DNA of 45,787 nucleotides from a bacterium. Its GTDB lineage: Bacteria > Desulfobacterota > JAPLJL01. The position numbers and the translations under genes are program-made. The stretch spans positions 1 to 45,787 of the forward strand of contig JAQTNV010000027.1 in assembly GCA_028713675.1 (NCBI GenBank). The letters are read 5' to 3'. The stretch's first letter is position 1. Each line of letters begins with the position of its first letter. Under the pieces are notes generated by a model. It searched no databases. It saw nothing but the letters and a program-made list of their open reading frames with translations, and was not told the origin of the DNA. This document shows positions 7,456 to 15,558 of the stretch, piece after piece.

Positions 7456-8127
7456 TCACGGTCCTAAAAAACTTTCTTCCAGGTTGCCGGTATTGGAATA
7501 TCCCCGGCTTTCCCAGAAGCCCCGGTAATCCAGGTTATCGGAAAGCTCGATCTCCGAGATCCATTTGGCCCACTTGTAACCCCACTTGCCCTCCGCCACG
7601 AGCTGGAAGGGAAACCCGTTCTCCGGCCGGATGGTGAGGCCGTTGATCTGGAAAGCCATGATGATATCACCGCCGAGGAAGTAATCGAGCGGAAGGCTGG
7701 TGGTGAAACCGTCAACCGAGCGGAAAATCACAATCTGGGCCGCGGGGAGAGGAGAGGATTCTTCCAGGAGGTCCCGGAGCGGGATGCCTTCGAAAAGAAG
7801 GGTCACGGACCAGCCTTCGACACAATGGAGAGTAGCGACCTTTTTCACGTGCGGGAACCGGTCGAGGACTTCGTCGTAGGTGTAACGGAGCGGCTGGCCG
7901 ACCAGGCCGGTGACGCTGAGGGAGTAGGTTTCGAGATCGACGTTCTGGGCGCCCTTGATCGAGTTTTCCTGAAGGTCGTTGACGGAGGAGAGCTGTTGGC
8001 CCTGGTATTCCCGGATCTCCCGCGCCTCCTCCGAAGAGGAGCATCCGTTCGTCACCGCCATCCCGAGAATGGCGAGGAAGATGATCCGGCCGGGGATTCT
8101 GGCTGTGTTTTTCATTTGGTCTGACAA
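7456..8127 (-). CDS. Lipoprotein molybdopterin-dependent oxidoreductase (sulfite oxidase/YedY fold)
   Basis: A 223-residue protein with an N-terminal hydrophobic segment ending in a lipobox (AVTNGC, Cys29). The remainder matches the molybdopterin-binding domain of the sulfite oxidase superfamily: SLSVTGLVGQPLRYTYDEV, then TLHCVEGWSV with Cys102 as the expected molybdenum ligand, and later GFPFQLVAEGKWGYKWAKWI, the cofactor-contacting region. It is shorter than MsrP/YedY and lacks the dimerisation domain, as in many small bacterial homologues. No YedZ-like haem partner lies nearby, so the electron acceptor is unknown. It would act membrane-tethered at the periplasmic face. Substrate unassigned. 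Confidence 0.87.
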   Translation of the reverse strand: MSDQMKNTARIPGRIIFLAILGMAVTNGCSSSEEAREIREYQGQQLSSVNDLQENSIKGAQNVDLETYSLSVTGLVGQPLRYTYDEVLDRFPHVKKVATLHCVEGWSVTLLFEGIPLRDLLEESSPLPAAQIVIFRSVDGFTTSLPLDYFLGGDIIMAFQINGLTIRPENGFPFQLVAEGKWGYKWAKWISEIELSDNLDYRGFWESRGYSNTGNLEESFLGP

Positions 8128-8306
8128 TCCGGACGAAAATCGCGTTTGCTTTATATTTTAACCGGATCAGACGATAAAATCCTCGGCGGAAAAAAGTTTG
8201 AAGTCGCCAGTCCTGTATCCTAAGTCGGAACGATCCTTGCCGCAGGGAATATCAAATTAAAATTATGAACTTAGGACTGGGGACGGAGAACAGAAGACGG
8301 GAATTA

Positions 8307-9065
8307 TCAGAGGCATTTCGCCCCGGTGAGAAGGATGTCCTGGCGGGCGCCCTGGACGATCGCGTAGCCGGGGGAGGGGCAGACGTAGTTGCCGTCGGGG
8401 CCGTGGATCTGGATCCCGGACAGGACCGCATAGTCGCACTTGCCGGGGTCGATGATCGGCTGGAGGGCGTTTTCTAGGTCGGTGACGATCAGCTTCTGGA
8501 CCAGGCGGGTCAGGGAGAGGAGATCGGGGATCTGGCCGTAGGGGATCTCCTTTAAAAGCCGCGCCTTGAGCAGGCTTTGCTCCAGATCGTTTTCATCCAG
8601 GGAAACATTCAGCTTGCCTTTCTGGAGTTCCTTGAGAAAGGCGTTCAAGGCGCCGCAGGCGTTGGATTCGCCCACCCCCGGCCTTTCGCAGACCCCGACC
8701 TGGCCGCTGCCGTCCACCGCGATGTGGGGGATGGCGAAGAAGACGTAACGTTCCCGGCCTCCCACGCGGGGGGCGTGGTGCATCGCGGCCAGCAGGGCGG
8801 TGCGCCCGGCGAAAAACATCCCGGCCAGGCTGCAAAGGTTGAAGGCCTCACCCCATTTGTCCTTAACCAGGCGCAGGAGGGGCTGGGAGATCTCGTCCCG
8901 GCAGACGTCGACAATCGCGATGGTGTTGTCGGCGGTGAACCCGTGGCGGCTCAGTTCCTGGTAGGTCCGGTCCACGAAATTGGCTTCCGAGTAAACCGCG
9001 GGGAAAAACCGGATCAGGACATTATCGAACTTCATGGATGCTGCTCTCCCGGCTTTTTCGACCAT
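8307..9065 (-). CDS. LCIB-family (limiting-CO2-inducible B/C) beta-carbonic-anhydrase-like protein
   Basis: A 252-residue soluble protein resembling the LCIB_C_CA family, known from algal CO2-concentrating mechanisms and from many bacteria. Visible signature blocks: AIVDVCRDE (Cys55 with the Asp/Arg dyad), WGEAFNLCSLAGMFFAGRTA, AAMHHAPR, YVFFAIPHIAVD and ESNACGAL (Cys137). Cys55, a His from the HHAP/IPHI blocks and Cys137 are the expected zinc ligands. Some family members hydrate CO2 and others are inactive, so activity is not certain. The start is supported by a GGAGGG site just before ATG 9065. It follows the SDR epimerase gene with only an 18-base gap, so they form an operon. Confidence 0.78.
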   Translation of the reverse strand: MVEKAGRAASMKFDNVLIRFFPAVYSEANFVDRTYQELSRHGFTADNTIAIVDVCRDEISQPLLRLVKDKWGEAFNLCSLAGMFFAGRTALLAAMHHAPRVGGRERYVFFAIPHIAVDGSGQVGVCERPGVGESNACGALNAFLKELQKGKLNVSLDENDLEQSLLKARLLKEIPYGQIPDLLSLTRLVQKLIVTDLENALQPIIDPGKCDYAVLSGIQIHGPDGNYVCPSPGYAIVQGARQDILLTGAKCL

Positions 9066-9083
9066 GCGCCCTCCGTTTATTCC

Positions 9084-10277
9084 TTACTTCTTGATTTCAA
9101 TAAATTCCTTCCAGGCGGCCTCGGGGCGGTAGGACTGGTCCAGCCAGCCTACGCAGCGGAACCAGTCAACCAGGTCGCGCAGGCCCTCGCGGACATCGGG
9201 ATAGCGGTAACGGTAGCCGGTATCCTTGGTCTTCTTGTTCGAGATCCAGTAGCTCGAGGACATGTAGGTGGCCGAAGAGGCTTCGAAAACCCGGACCCGC
9301 GGGACTTTGAATTTTTCTTCCAGCATCTGCCAGGTGTTGGCGGCGAAGATCATGATCGGCCGGAGGGTCTGCATGCTGAGCATGGGGATGGTTCCCATCC
9401 TCCGCCCCAGGAGGAGGGCGATGTATTGGAGAAAATCATAATAGGAGATGATGCTGTCATCCACCACGTTGTAATCCTCCCCGATGGTGGCGTCGTTTTC
9501 CGCGATGAAGGCGGGGAAGCCGGCGATGTCTTCCACGTGGACCGAGGTGGTGATGTAGTGCTTCGTGTCCTTGGGGATGAAGGGCACGAGCCCCTTGTTA
9601 ACGGTGAGCACGATGCCCCCGTGGCCGTAATCGCTCCCCGGCCCGTAGAGGGGGGCGGGGCGGATCACGGTCAGCGGCAGGCCCTCGTCCCGGTGCATCT
9701 TCCAGGCGATCTGTTCCTGCTTCCACTTGGTCACCGAATAGTCGTTGACCAGGTGGGTGCCGGTGGGCTGGTCCTGCTCGATCGGGGTGTTTTTCGGGGT
9801 GGAACAGTTGCCTTCGGTGAACGGGATGTTGCACTGCTTGCCGTCCTTGGCGGTGAAGGGCTTGCCGAAGACCCCGCAGGTCGACCAGTGAAAAAAGCGC
9901 TGCAGACCCTTGTGCTTGACCGCGATCTCAAACATATTGCGACCGCCCTGGACGTTGATCTTTTCCAGGAGCGCCATGGGGGCGGAATAATCGTAAAGTG
10001 AGGCGACGTGAAAGACATGGGTGACCGGCTGTTGAAAAAGAACCCGCAGGCTTTCCTGGTTGGTCAGGTCGGAGGGAATGACCTGGCAGTTCGGATGGGA
10101 GAAGTCGAGGCCGGTGTTCTTATAGATGAACTTGTTCTTGGGATGCTCGAAGGCCTTGGCCAGGTCGGTGGCGATCACCTTCTGCTGATCGTCCAGGAGC
10201 AGCTTGACCAGGTGGGATCCGGCGAATCCGGCGGCTCCCGTGACCAGATTGAGGCGGTTTGCATTGACTGCTGGCAT
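9084..10277 (-). CDS. Extended SDR NAD-dependent epimerase/dehydratase-like protein
   Basis: The product (397 aa from the chosen start) opens with the Rossmann motif VTGAAGFAGSHLVKLL (G-x-x-G-x-x-G) and later has YSVTKWKQEQ (Tyr-x-x-x-Lys catalytic pair), placing it in the extended short-chain dehydrogenase/reductase group of sugar-nucleotide epimerases and 3-beta-hydroxysteroid-dehydrogenase-like enzymes. I chose ATG 10277 because aaggagttaacc precedes it; an in-frame ATG exists at 10328. The C-terminal half has VRVFEASSATYMSSSYWISNKKTKDTGYRYR in the usual substrate-domain position (broken here only by length, read as two adjoining segments). It is upstream of and co-oriented with the LCIB-type gene. 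Substrate unknown. Confidence 0.85.
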   Translation of the reverse strand: MPAVNANRLNLVTGAAGFAGSHLVKLLLDDQQKVIATDLAKAFEHPKNKFIYKNTGLDFSHPNCQVIPSDLTNQESLRVLFQQPVTHVFHVASLYDYSAPMALLEKINVQGGRNMFEIAVKHKGLQRFFHWSTCGVFGKPFTAKDGKQCNIPFTEGNCSTPKNTPIEQDQPTGTHLVNDYSVTKWKQEQIAWKMHRDEGLPLTVIRPAPLYGPGSDYGHGGIVLTVNKGLVPFIPKDTKHYITTSVHVEDIAGFPAFIAENDATIGEDYNVVDDSIISYYDFLQYIALLLGRRMGTIPMLSMQTLRPIMIFAANTWQMLEEKFKVPRVRVFEASSATYMSSSYWISNKKTKDTGYRYRYPDVREGLRDLVDWFRCVGWLDQSYRPEAAWKEFIEIKK

Positions 10278-10429
10278 GGTTAACTCCTTTAACATGTCCT
10301 CCTTACCTTGTTGTCCCGGCCCGGGCAAGGGCAGGAGGTTAGGTTAACTGAAAATTTCCCTTAAAATTTCTTCTAAATTATCAACAAATGAGGAAATCTT
10401 CAACCTCATTAGCATAGAGCATAGGGCCA

Positions 10430-10523
10430 GGTAGCCGCAGCCTTTAGGCTGCGAGGTGGTTGGGTGGTTAGGTCGCTTGGTGGTTGGAAAAACCAAATAC
10501 GTAGCCTAAAGGCTGCGGCTACC
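10430..10523. repeat. REPIN-like 94-bp element, copy 1
   Basis: The ends are inverted copies of a 24-base unit (GGTAGCCGCAGCC..GGCTGCG), and each unit is itself a small palindrome (GCAGCC-ttta-GGCTGC-like). A spacer of 'aggtggttgggtggttagg' type lies between. A second full copy lies at 14006-14099 and a single half at 13164-13187. The surrounding gap 10278-10566 also holds a word repeat (agcatagagcataggg) and no gene. Confidence 0.75.
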
Positions 10524-10566
10524 GAGCTTTTCGATCTTGACGTCTGGGTCTTTTGTTACCTTTGAC

Positions 10567-11133
10567 CTATGACTTTTTCAACAGGAACAGGAAAAAGGAT
10601 GCTCCGATGAGAATGAACAGGACCCCGGCGATTTTGGAAATAATCTTCTTGTCGATTTTCTCGGCGATAAATTTGCCGAGATAAACCGCCGTTACCGAGA
10701 GAATGGTCAGGGCCGCCAAGGTCGAGATCAGAACCAGGAGGGGATGATATTTGGTGGCGAAAAGGGCGGCAGCGATCTGGGTCTTGTCCCCCCACTCGGT
10801 CAGGAAAATCATGACGAACCCGGCGATGAAGGCGTTGGAGGAGTAAAGCTTGTCCCGCCCCTCCTCGCCCGTGTCTTTCAGGGTCAGGATCCCGAAGACG
10901 ATGAAAATTACCCCCGAGACGATTTTGATCCAGGCCATCGGCACAATACTGGTAATCCAGGAGCCGATCAGGATCGCCATCCCGTCGGTAATCAGGAAAG
11001 CCGCCATCACCCCGAGGAGGAGCTCCAGGTGCTTTTTGGTTTTGGAGGACAGGAGCAGGACGGAAAGCTGGGTTTTGTCCCCCAGTTCCGCCAGCCCGAT
11101 GGTGAGAAATGGGATCAACAGATCAGGAATCAT
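10567..11133 (-). CDS. GDT1/TMEM165 (UPF0016) family divalent-cation transporter
   Basis: A 188-residue integral membrane protein with six predicted helices in two homologous halves. Each half carries the family signature E-x-G-D-K-T: AELGDKTQ (Glu16) and TEWGDKTQ (Glu113). Members export Mn2+ or exchange Ca2+/Mn2+ for protons at the inner membrane. It begins 9 bases after the stop of the SLC13-type permease gene, so the two are probably one transcript. Bacterial homologues are often under a manganese riboswitch; none is expected here because the gene is internal to the operon, and none was recognised before the permease. Confidence 0.92.
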   Translation of the reverse strand: MIPDLLIPFLTIGLAELGDKTQLSVLLLSSKTKKHLELLLGVMAAFLITDGMAILIGSWITSIVPMAWIKIVSGVIFIVFGILTLKDTGEEGRDKLYSSNAFIAGFVMIFLTEWGDKTQIAAALFATKYHPLLVLISTLAALTILSVTAVYLGKFIAEKIDKKIISKIAGVLFILIGASFFLFLLKKS

Positions 11134-11142
11134 GATGAGAAA

Positions 11143-12384
11143 TCATATTAGATACAGGAATAACCAGCAAACCAGGATATTCAGGGCGGTCAGGGGAACG
11201 CCGATCTTCATGAATTCCCAGAAGGTCAGGGTCTCGCCGAATTTTGTCTCCGCGTTTTGAATAATGATCACGTTGCTGGCCGCCCCCAGGATCAGGGTAT
11301 TGCCGGCCAGGGTGCTCCCGGCGCCCAGGGCCACCATCTGCTCCGTGGAGGCCCCGGCCTGGAAGAGGAGGGGCAGGTACAGGGCCACGAGCGGAACGTT
11401 GGAAATCAACTGGCTCAAAACGACACTGACCGCCAGGATGACCAGGATGTTGGTGATGGAAAGGTTCAGGTTCCTGATGATTCCCTGGAAAAAACCGGTG
11501 TCCCAGACGCTCTGCATCAGGATGAACATCGAAGCGAAGAAAAGAAGGGTGGGCCAGTCAATTTTCTTCAGAATTTGAAATCTTTGGGGGCTGAAAAGGA
11601 TGACCGGCAGGGCGGAGAAAAGCGCGATGTAGGTCAGGCGGAACCGGAAGGGGACCGGAAAGAAAAAGGTCAGGATCTTCGCCCCGACCAGGAGGACGAT
11701 CAGGACCAGGGCCAGCTGGGAAAGCCGGGCCAGCCGGGGGTCCCGGATGGGTTCGTCGAGGTGGTTCAAGGGATCGTCGTGAAACTGGTCCCGGTAATAA
11801 TATTTCAGAAGGCAAAAGGCCAGGAACAGGTTGACGGCGGTGGGGAGGAAGAGGCGGGCGAAGAAGGTCAGGAAAGGGTTTTTCATGTCGCTGTGAATGG
11901 CGATCAGGAGATTCTGCGGATTGCCGATGGGGCTCATTACGCTGCCAGTGGTGATGGCGAAAGCCAGGGCCAGGAGCAGGAGCTTCGGGGAGACCCGGTG
12001 CCGGCGGGCCAGGTGCAGGACCACCGGTGTGCCGATGATGGCCAGGGTATCGTTCATGAGCAGGGCGGAGAGGAACCCCATCCCGAAGAGAATCAGGATG
12101 AGGAGGCTGTCCACCGACCTGGCCCTCCGGAAGATATGGTAGGAGAGGCGGGCCAGGTATCCGCTTTCCTCCAGGGCCTCGCCCACGACGAACATCCCGA
12201 AGAGAAAAAGGATCACGTCGAAATTTATCGACTCCAGCGCGCGCCCTGCGGGGATCCGGCCGGAGGCGAGAACGATGACCGCGCCGGCGGTCATGATCTG
12301 CCAGATCCGGAGCCGGAACCGCCCGACCTGCCGGACGGCGATCAGCAGGAAGACCAGGAATAAAACGATGACCGGGAACTGCAT
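11143..12384 (-). CDS. SLC13/ArsB-NhaD superfamily anion permease
   Basis: A 413-residue membrane protein with about eleven hydrophobic segments. It has the ion-transporter superfamily pattern: LSALLMNDTLAIIGTPV in the first half and the paired SNVPLVALYLPLLF in the second, plus SPIGNPQNLL and GNTLILGAASNV, which resemble the substrate/Na+ binding hairpins of ArsB, NhaD and CitM-type carriers. There is no cytoplasmic regulatory domain. The substrate (arsenite, citrate, sodium or another ion) cannot be decided; no arsenic genes are adjacent. It leads a two-gene unit with the GDT1 homologue. Upstream DNA (12385-12602) is filled with repeats. Confidence 0.87.
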   Translation of the reverse strand: MQFPVIVLFLVFLLIAVRQVGRFRLRIWQIMTAGAVIVLASGRIPAGRALESINFDVILFLFGMFVVGEALEESGYLARLSYHIFRRARSVDSLLILILFGMGFLSALLMNDTLAIIGTPVVLHLARRHRVSPKLLLLALAFAITTGSVMSPIGNPQNLLIAIHSDMKNPFLTFFARLFLPTAVNLFLAFCLLKYYYRDQFHDDPLNHLDEPIRDPRLARLSQLALVLIVLLVGAKILTFFFPVPFRFRLTYIALFSALPVILFSPQRFQILKKIDWPTLLFFASMFILMQSVWDTGFFQGIIRNLNLSITNILVILAVSVVLSQLISNVPLVALYLPLLFQAGASTEQMVALGAGSTLAGNTLILGAASNVIIIQNAETKFGETLTFWEFMKIGVPLTALNILVCWLFLYLI

Positions 12385-12393
12385 ATCTAGTAA

Positions 12394-12600
12394 GCAGTAG
12401 GCACTAAGCGGTAGGCAGTAAGCAGTAGGCAGTAAGCAGAAAAATAGGGTGATAGTTCAAAGCTCAAAGGTGAAAGGCAAGAGCCAATGATATATTTTGT
12501 CATTGCGAGGCAATGCCGAAGCAATCTCTCTTTTTTTATACGCTTCGCTCTATGCTCTATGCTCTATGCCCATAACCTACGACCTTTCACCTTTCACCTT
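12394..12600. repeat. Block of word-like repeats between permease and MaoC genes
   Basis: Runs of gtaagcagtaggca, then a GTCATTGCGAGG...GAAGCAATCTC copy at 12499-12528, then ctctatgctctatgctctatg and cctttcacctttcacc. It fills almost the whole gap 12385-12602; no gene or clear promoter is seen. Confidence 0.65.
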
Positions 12601-12602
12601 TT

Positions 12603-13064
12603 TTACGCTGCCGGCCTCCGCCCACAGAGAAACTTGGCGACAAAAACACAGCAGGGTTCCTCCCGCTGGTTCTTGATCGTGGACTGGGCGGTGACCACCC
12701 CGCGGGTGTCATCCTTGGCGTCGGCCGCAATCACCTCGGTCTCCGAATGGATGGTGTCGCCGATCCGGACCGGGTTGGTGAACCTGATTTTTTCCATCCC
12801 GTAGAAGGCGATGAAAGACTTGGGAAAGGACGAGTAAAGCCCGAGTCGGAGCTGGAGAGCGCTGCCGATCACCAGGACCAGCATCCCGTGGGCGATCCGC
12901 TCGCCGAACATGGTATTCTTGGCGTACTCTACATCCGTGTGCAGGGGGTGCCAGTCGCCGGTCAGGGCGGCGAAGGCATGAATATCGGCCTCGGTGATCG
13001 TCCGGGCCGGGCTGATGGTCTTTTCCCCGATTTTGTAATCCTCGAAATATTCCTTGTCGGCCAT
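12603..13064 (-). CDS. MaoC-like (R)-specific enoyl hydratase domain protein
   Basis: A 153-residue single hotdog-fold protein of the MaoC dehydratase group. It starts YFEDYKIGEKTISPARTITE and has DIHAFAALTGDWHPLHTD, which carries the catalytic Asp (in TGDWHPLH) and His, then ERIAHGMLVLVIGSAL. These enzymes hydrate trans-2-enoyl-CoA, or act on related thioesters in branched-chain or polyhydroxyalkanoate metabolism. A perfect aaggagg ribosome site lies 5-8 bases before the ATG. The gene is divergent from the NAD-binding protein gene at 13207, with a 142-base AT-rich region between them. The C-terminal FVAKFLCGRRPAA is slightly unusual but the domain is complete. Confidence 0.9.
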   Translation of the reverse strand: MADKEYFEDYKIGEKTISPARTITEADIHAFAALTGDWHPLHTDVEYAKNTMFGERIAHGMLVLVIGSALQLRLGLYSSFPKSFIAFYGMEKIRFTNPVRIGDTIHSETEVIAADAKDDTRGVVTAQSTIKNQREEPCCVFVAKFLCGRRPAA

Positions 13065-13163
13065 GGTTTTCCTCCTTTTGAGAATTCCTTCATAATTTAC
13101 CCAAACCAGATGGGCACTTCAACCATTATAATTATCATTATTATTGAAAATGAGGTTTAAATC

Positions 13164-13187
13164 GGTAGCCGCAGGCTTAAGCCTGCG
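13164..13187. repeat. Half-element: single GGTAGCCGCAGG palindrome
   Basis: GGTAGCCGCAGGCTTAAGCC followed by TGCG, a single copy of the 24-base unit that forms the ends of the 94-bp elements. It sits 20 bases before the ATG of the 13207 gene, in its 5' leader next to the aaggggg ribosome site. Confidence 0.7.
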
Positions 13188-13206
13188 AATTTAAGGGGGT
13201 TTAAAG

Positions 13207-13884
13207 ATGACGATGAATTCCAAAACCGCATTGTTAGTCGGCGCCACCGGCCTGATCGGCGGACACTGCCTCCGGTTTCTCCTGGAGGGCGATTATTACG
13301 GAAAGGTGGTGGTCCTGGCCCGCAGGAAACTTCCCCTCGAGCATAAAAAACTGGAACAGCACGTGATTGATTTCGATGCGCTGGCGCGGAACGCCGACCT
13401 GGTCAGGGCCGACGATATCTTCTGTTGCCTGGGAACGACCCGGAAGAAAACCGCTTCAAAGGAAGCTTACCGGAGCGTGGATTTCACCTATCCCTTTGAA
13501 ATCGCCCGCCTGGGCCTCGCCAACGGGGCGGAACATTACGCGATAGTCTCCGCCCTCGGGGCCAATTCCAAGTCCAGGATTTTCTACAACCGGACCAAAG
13601 GCGAGGTCGAGAAAGCGGTGAGCGAGCTCGGATTTAAGGGGGTTTATATCTTCAGGCCCTCACTGCTGACCGGGGAAAGGCAGGAGGAACGCAAGTGGGA
13701 GGAAGTCGGCGGGAATTTCGCGAAAAAGCTTTCCTTTCTTATGGTCGGGCCGATGAAAAGGTTCCGCCCCATCACGGCCGAAGCGGTGGCCTTCGCGATG
13801 GCGCAGACCACCCGCAAAGGTTCCCTCGGGGTTCACATCTTCGAGTCGGAGGAGATCAGAAAGATTTATGAGAGTAGGCAGTAA
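13207..13884 (+). CDS. NAD(P)-binding Rossmann protein (HTATIP2/TIP30-like)
   Basis: A 225-residue atypical SDR protein. The N-terminal ALLVGATGLIGGHCLRFLL is the nucleotide-binding loop. CCLGTTRKKTASKEAYRSVD and SALGANSKSRIFYNRTKGEVE are typical of the HTATIP2/YbjT-like NAD(P)-binding group, with Tyr-x-x-x-Lys in YNRTK. Start: ATG 13207 follows aaggggg; ATG 13213 is an alternative. Predicted soluble oxidoreductase or redox sensor; substrate unknown. A REP-like palindrome lies in its leader, and its stop runs straight into 'gtaggcagtaagcac' word repeats that continue to 13930. Confidence 0.83.
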   Translation: MTMNSKTALLVGATGLIGGHCLRFLLEGDYYGKVVVLARRKLPLEHKKLEQHVIDFDALARNADLVRADDIFCCLGTTRKKTASKEAYRSVDFTYPFEIARLGLANGAEHYAIVSALGANSKSRIFYNRTKGEVEKAVSELGFKGVYIFRPSLLTGERQEERKWEEVGGNFAKKLSFLMVGPMKRFRPITAEAVAFAMAQTTRKGSLGVHIFESEEIRKIYESRQ

Positions 13885-14005
13885 GCACTAAGCAGTAGGC
13901 AGCCCGAAGCCTAAAAGCCTGAAAGTTAATAAGTCTAAGAGTTAACAAAAGCCGTAAGGCCTGAGGGGTTATTCGTGCGGCGTTATAAACACGAAAATAT
14001 AATCC

Positions 14006-14099
14006 GGTAGCCGCAGCCTTTAGGCTGCGAGGTGGTTGGGTGGTTAGGTAGCTTGGTGATTGGAAAAACCAAATACGCAGCCTGAAGGCTGCGGCTACC
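14006..14099. repeat. REPIN-like 94-bp element, copy 2
   Basis: Same architecture and length as 10430-10523, with only a few base differences by eye (for example taggtagcttggtgatt against taggtcgcttggtggtt). It is followed by word repeats (ccctatgccctatgc) up to the next gene. The gap 13885-14139 holds nothing else recognisable. Confidence 0.75.
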
Positions 14100-14139
14100 T
14101 GGCCCTTTGCTCTATGCCCTTTGCCCTATGCCCTATGCT

Positions 14140-14937
14140 TTAATTGCCCGCCAGATGATTTCTTTTGGTCCTGATTAAAATGTTGAAAATTCCCCGGTAG
14201 CAGGCGCCCACGAAGCGGTCGGTTTCGTCCACCGGCCCCTGGATCGCGAGCACCAGAAGGTCGGTGGCGGTCTCCGTGGATTCGCCCAGGTATTCCAGGG
14301 CGATGGCGGCGTTGATCTGCTGTTCCCGGTCGGTCCCGGATTTGGCGATTCCCACCAGTTTCCGGGCGGGGTAATCGAGCAATTTCGCGGCCTGGAACCT
14401 TCCCCGGCGGTCAGCGGCGACAAACTTGGCCAGGGCGGCGTCTTTTCTCTTCTGCAGGGTTGCCGAGGGCTTGTCGTTTAAAAATCTGTTCAGCCAGAAA
14501 GAAAAATCCTTGATCGGCTGCAAATGGGATCGGTAGTCGAAGTGCTTTTTGTCCGGGCAGGTTAAAACGGCGGCGAAGACCAGCCCGCAAAAATAGATGC
14601 AGCTGTCCTTGGCATATTGGGTTTTCAGAAGGGGGTACAGGTAAGGAAAATAATCTTTATCGCGGGAGAACCCGACCAGGTATAAAACCGCGCTGGAGGG
14701 CTGCTCGTCTTCGTTGTCCAGGTTCCGCGGTTTTTTTAGATAGGAGAGAAGTTCCGGCTTATATTTCTTGGGGTTTTTGACCACCGCCCGGATCAGTGAT
14801 TCCTGGTCAGCCAAGTCGGTGTTGTTCGTCAGCCGCTCAATGAAGCTTCTCGTCACCTCGGCTCCCGGGGCGGGGGCGGGGAACAGGCAGAAAACAAACC
14901 AGAACAACAGCGGAAGCAGCAGGATCCCTTTTTTCAT
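14140..14937 (-). CDS. Secreted HEAT-like hypothetical protein (265 aa)
   Basis: It begins with a Sec signal peptide (GILLLPLLFWFVFCLFPAPA, cleavage near PGA). The mature part is helical: repeated patterns such as DQESLIRAVVKNPKKYKPEL and INAAIALEYLGESTETATDL resemble HEAT/armadillo-type repeats. Two cysteines (SCIYFCG) and another (LTC) occur mid-protein. No enzyme motif is visible. It follows the small barrel gene with a 6-base gap, so it is very probably co-transcribed with it and, further up, the protease-fold gene and HtrA. This suggests a periplasmic scaffold or adaptor; that role is inference. Confidence 0.7.
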   Translation of the reverse strand: MKKGILLLPLLFWFVFCLFPAPAPGAEVTRSFIERLTNNTDLADQESLIRAVVKNPKKYKPELLSYLKKPRNLDNEDEQPSSAVLYLVGFSRDKDYFPYLYPLLKTQYAKDSCIYFCGLVFAAVLTCPDKKHFDYRSHLQPIKDFSFWLNRFLNDKPSATLQKRKDAALAKFVAADRRGRFQAAKLLDYPARKLVGIAKSGTDREQQINAAIALEYLGESTETATDLLVLAIQGPVDETDRFVGACYRGIFNILIRTKRNHLAGN

Positions 14938-14943
14938 TCGTAT

Positions 14944-15486
14944 CTATTTCGCGGGTTCGAAGAAAAACCGGGCCCCGAGCCCGGCGTTCAAAGCGAATGT
15001 GGTGTCAGGTACCAGGTCCATGATCGGGACAACTTCGAGAAATATATCGACGGGGACTTTTCTGAACATGTAATCGATCCCCAGGGGAATCCTGATCCCG
15101 ACCCGATCGGAGTTGTTGCCGCTGTCGTCGTCGTTGTCGCCCAGCTTGAACCGGCCCCCGACCCCGAAATAGACCGGCAGCTTGCCTTCTTTCACTTTGA
15201 ACAGGTCGAACTCGTGGAAGAGATAATCCGCGTGGACATGAAGCGAGTCGTGCCGGCCGAATGACCAGGCCAATCCTCCGTCCACGGCCTGGTTTTTGGC
15301 GATCCAGCCCTTCAGGACTATGCCGGAAGGCTCTCCCAGGATCACGCCCAGCCCCACCCCGCGGTCCTGGGCCCGGGCGGGGTTGAAGGAAGCCAGGAGA
15401 ACCGGAAGCAGGAGCGCCGGGAAGAAGATGATTAAGAACATTTTCTTTCCTGAAATAGCGATTCCGGCTTTGGCTCGCCTTTTCAT
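14944..15486 (-). CDS. Small outer-membrane beta-barrel protein (180 aa)
   Basis: After a signal peptide (FFPALLLPVLLASFNPARAQ) come about 140 residues of alternating strands: GVGLGVILGEPSGIVLKGWI, DGGLAWSFGRH, VYFGVGGRFKLG, RVGIRIPLGIDYMF, VDIFLEVVPIMDLV and GLGARFFFEP. This is the pattern of an eight-stranded barrel. It is a paralogue of the protein encoded at 38951-39493, which has GFSLGVVLGDPTGFTLRAGF and IDLFLELAPVG at the same positions. The start could also be the internal Met at residue 16. No function is known from sequence; membership in an envelope operon suggests a structural or sensor role. Confidence 0.75.
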   Translation of the reverse strand: MKRRAKAGIAISGKKMFLIIFFPALLLPVLLASFNPARAQDRGVGLGVILGEPSGIVLKGWIAKNQAVDGGLAWSFGRHDSLHVHADYLFHEFDLFKVKEGKLPVYFGVGGRFKLGDNDDDSGNNSDRVGIRIPLGIDYMFRKVPVDIFLEVVPIMDLVPDTTFALNAGLGARFFFEPAK

Positions 15487-15558
15487 TTTCTTTGGTTTTA
15501 ACCTGTTTATATTTTACGTCTAACTTCTCACTTTTTACTTTTCACCCTTCGACTTCGC

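Noticed and set aside
8577-10001. Long plus-strand ORF (474 codons) opposite the LCIB-type and SDR genes
   Set aside because: Composition is a typical antisense shadow of GC-rich coding DNA (Gly, Asp, Val, Pro-rich without domain logic); both minus-strand genes have strong family motifs.
10278-11142. Manganese (yybP-ykoY) riboswitch for the GDT1 gene
   Set aside because: The gene starts 9 bases after the permease stop, leaving no room for a leader, and no such structure was seen before the permease.
13127-13132. TATAAT between the divergent MaoC and NAD-binding genes
   Set aside because: No -35 element at 16-18 bases on either strand; the region is simply AT-rich.
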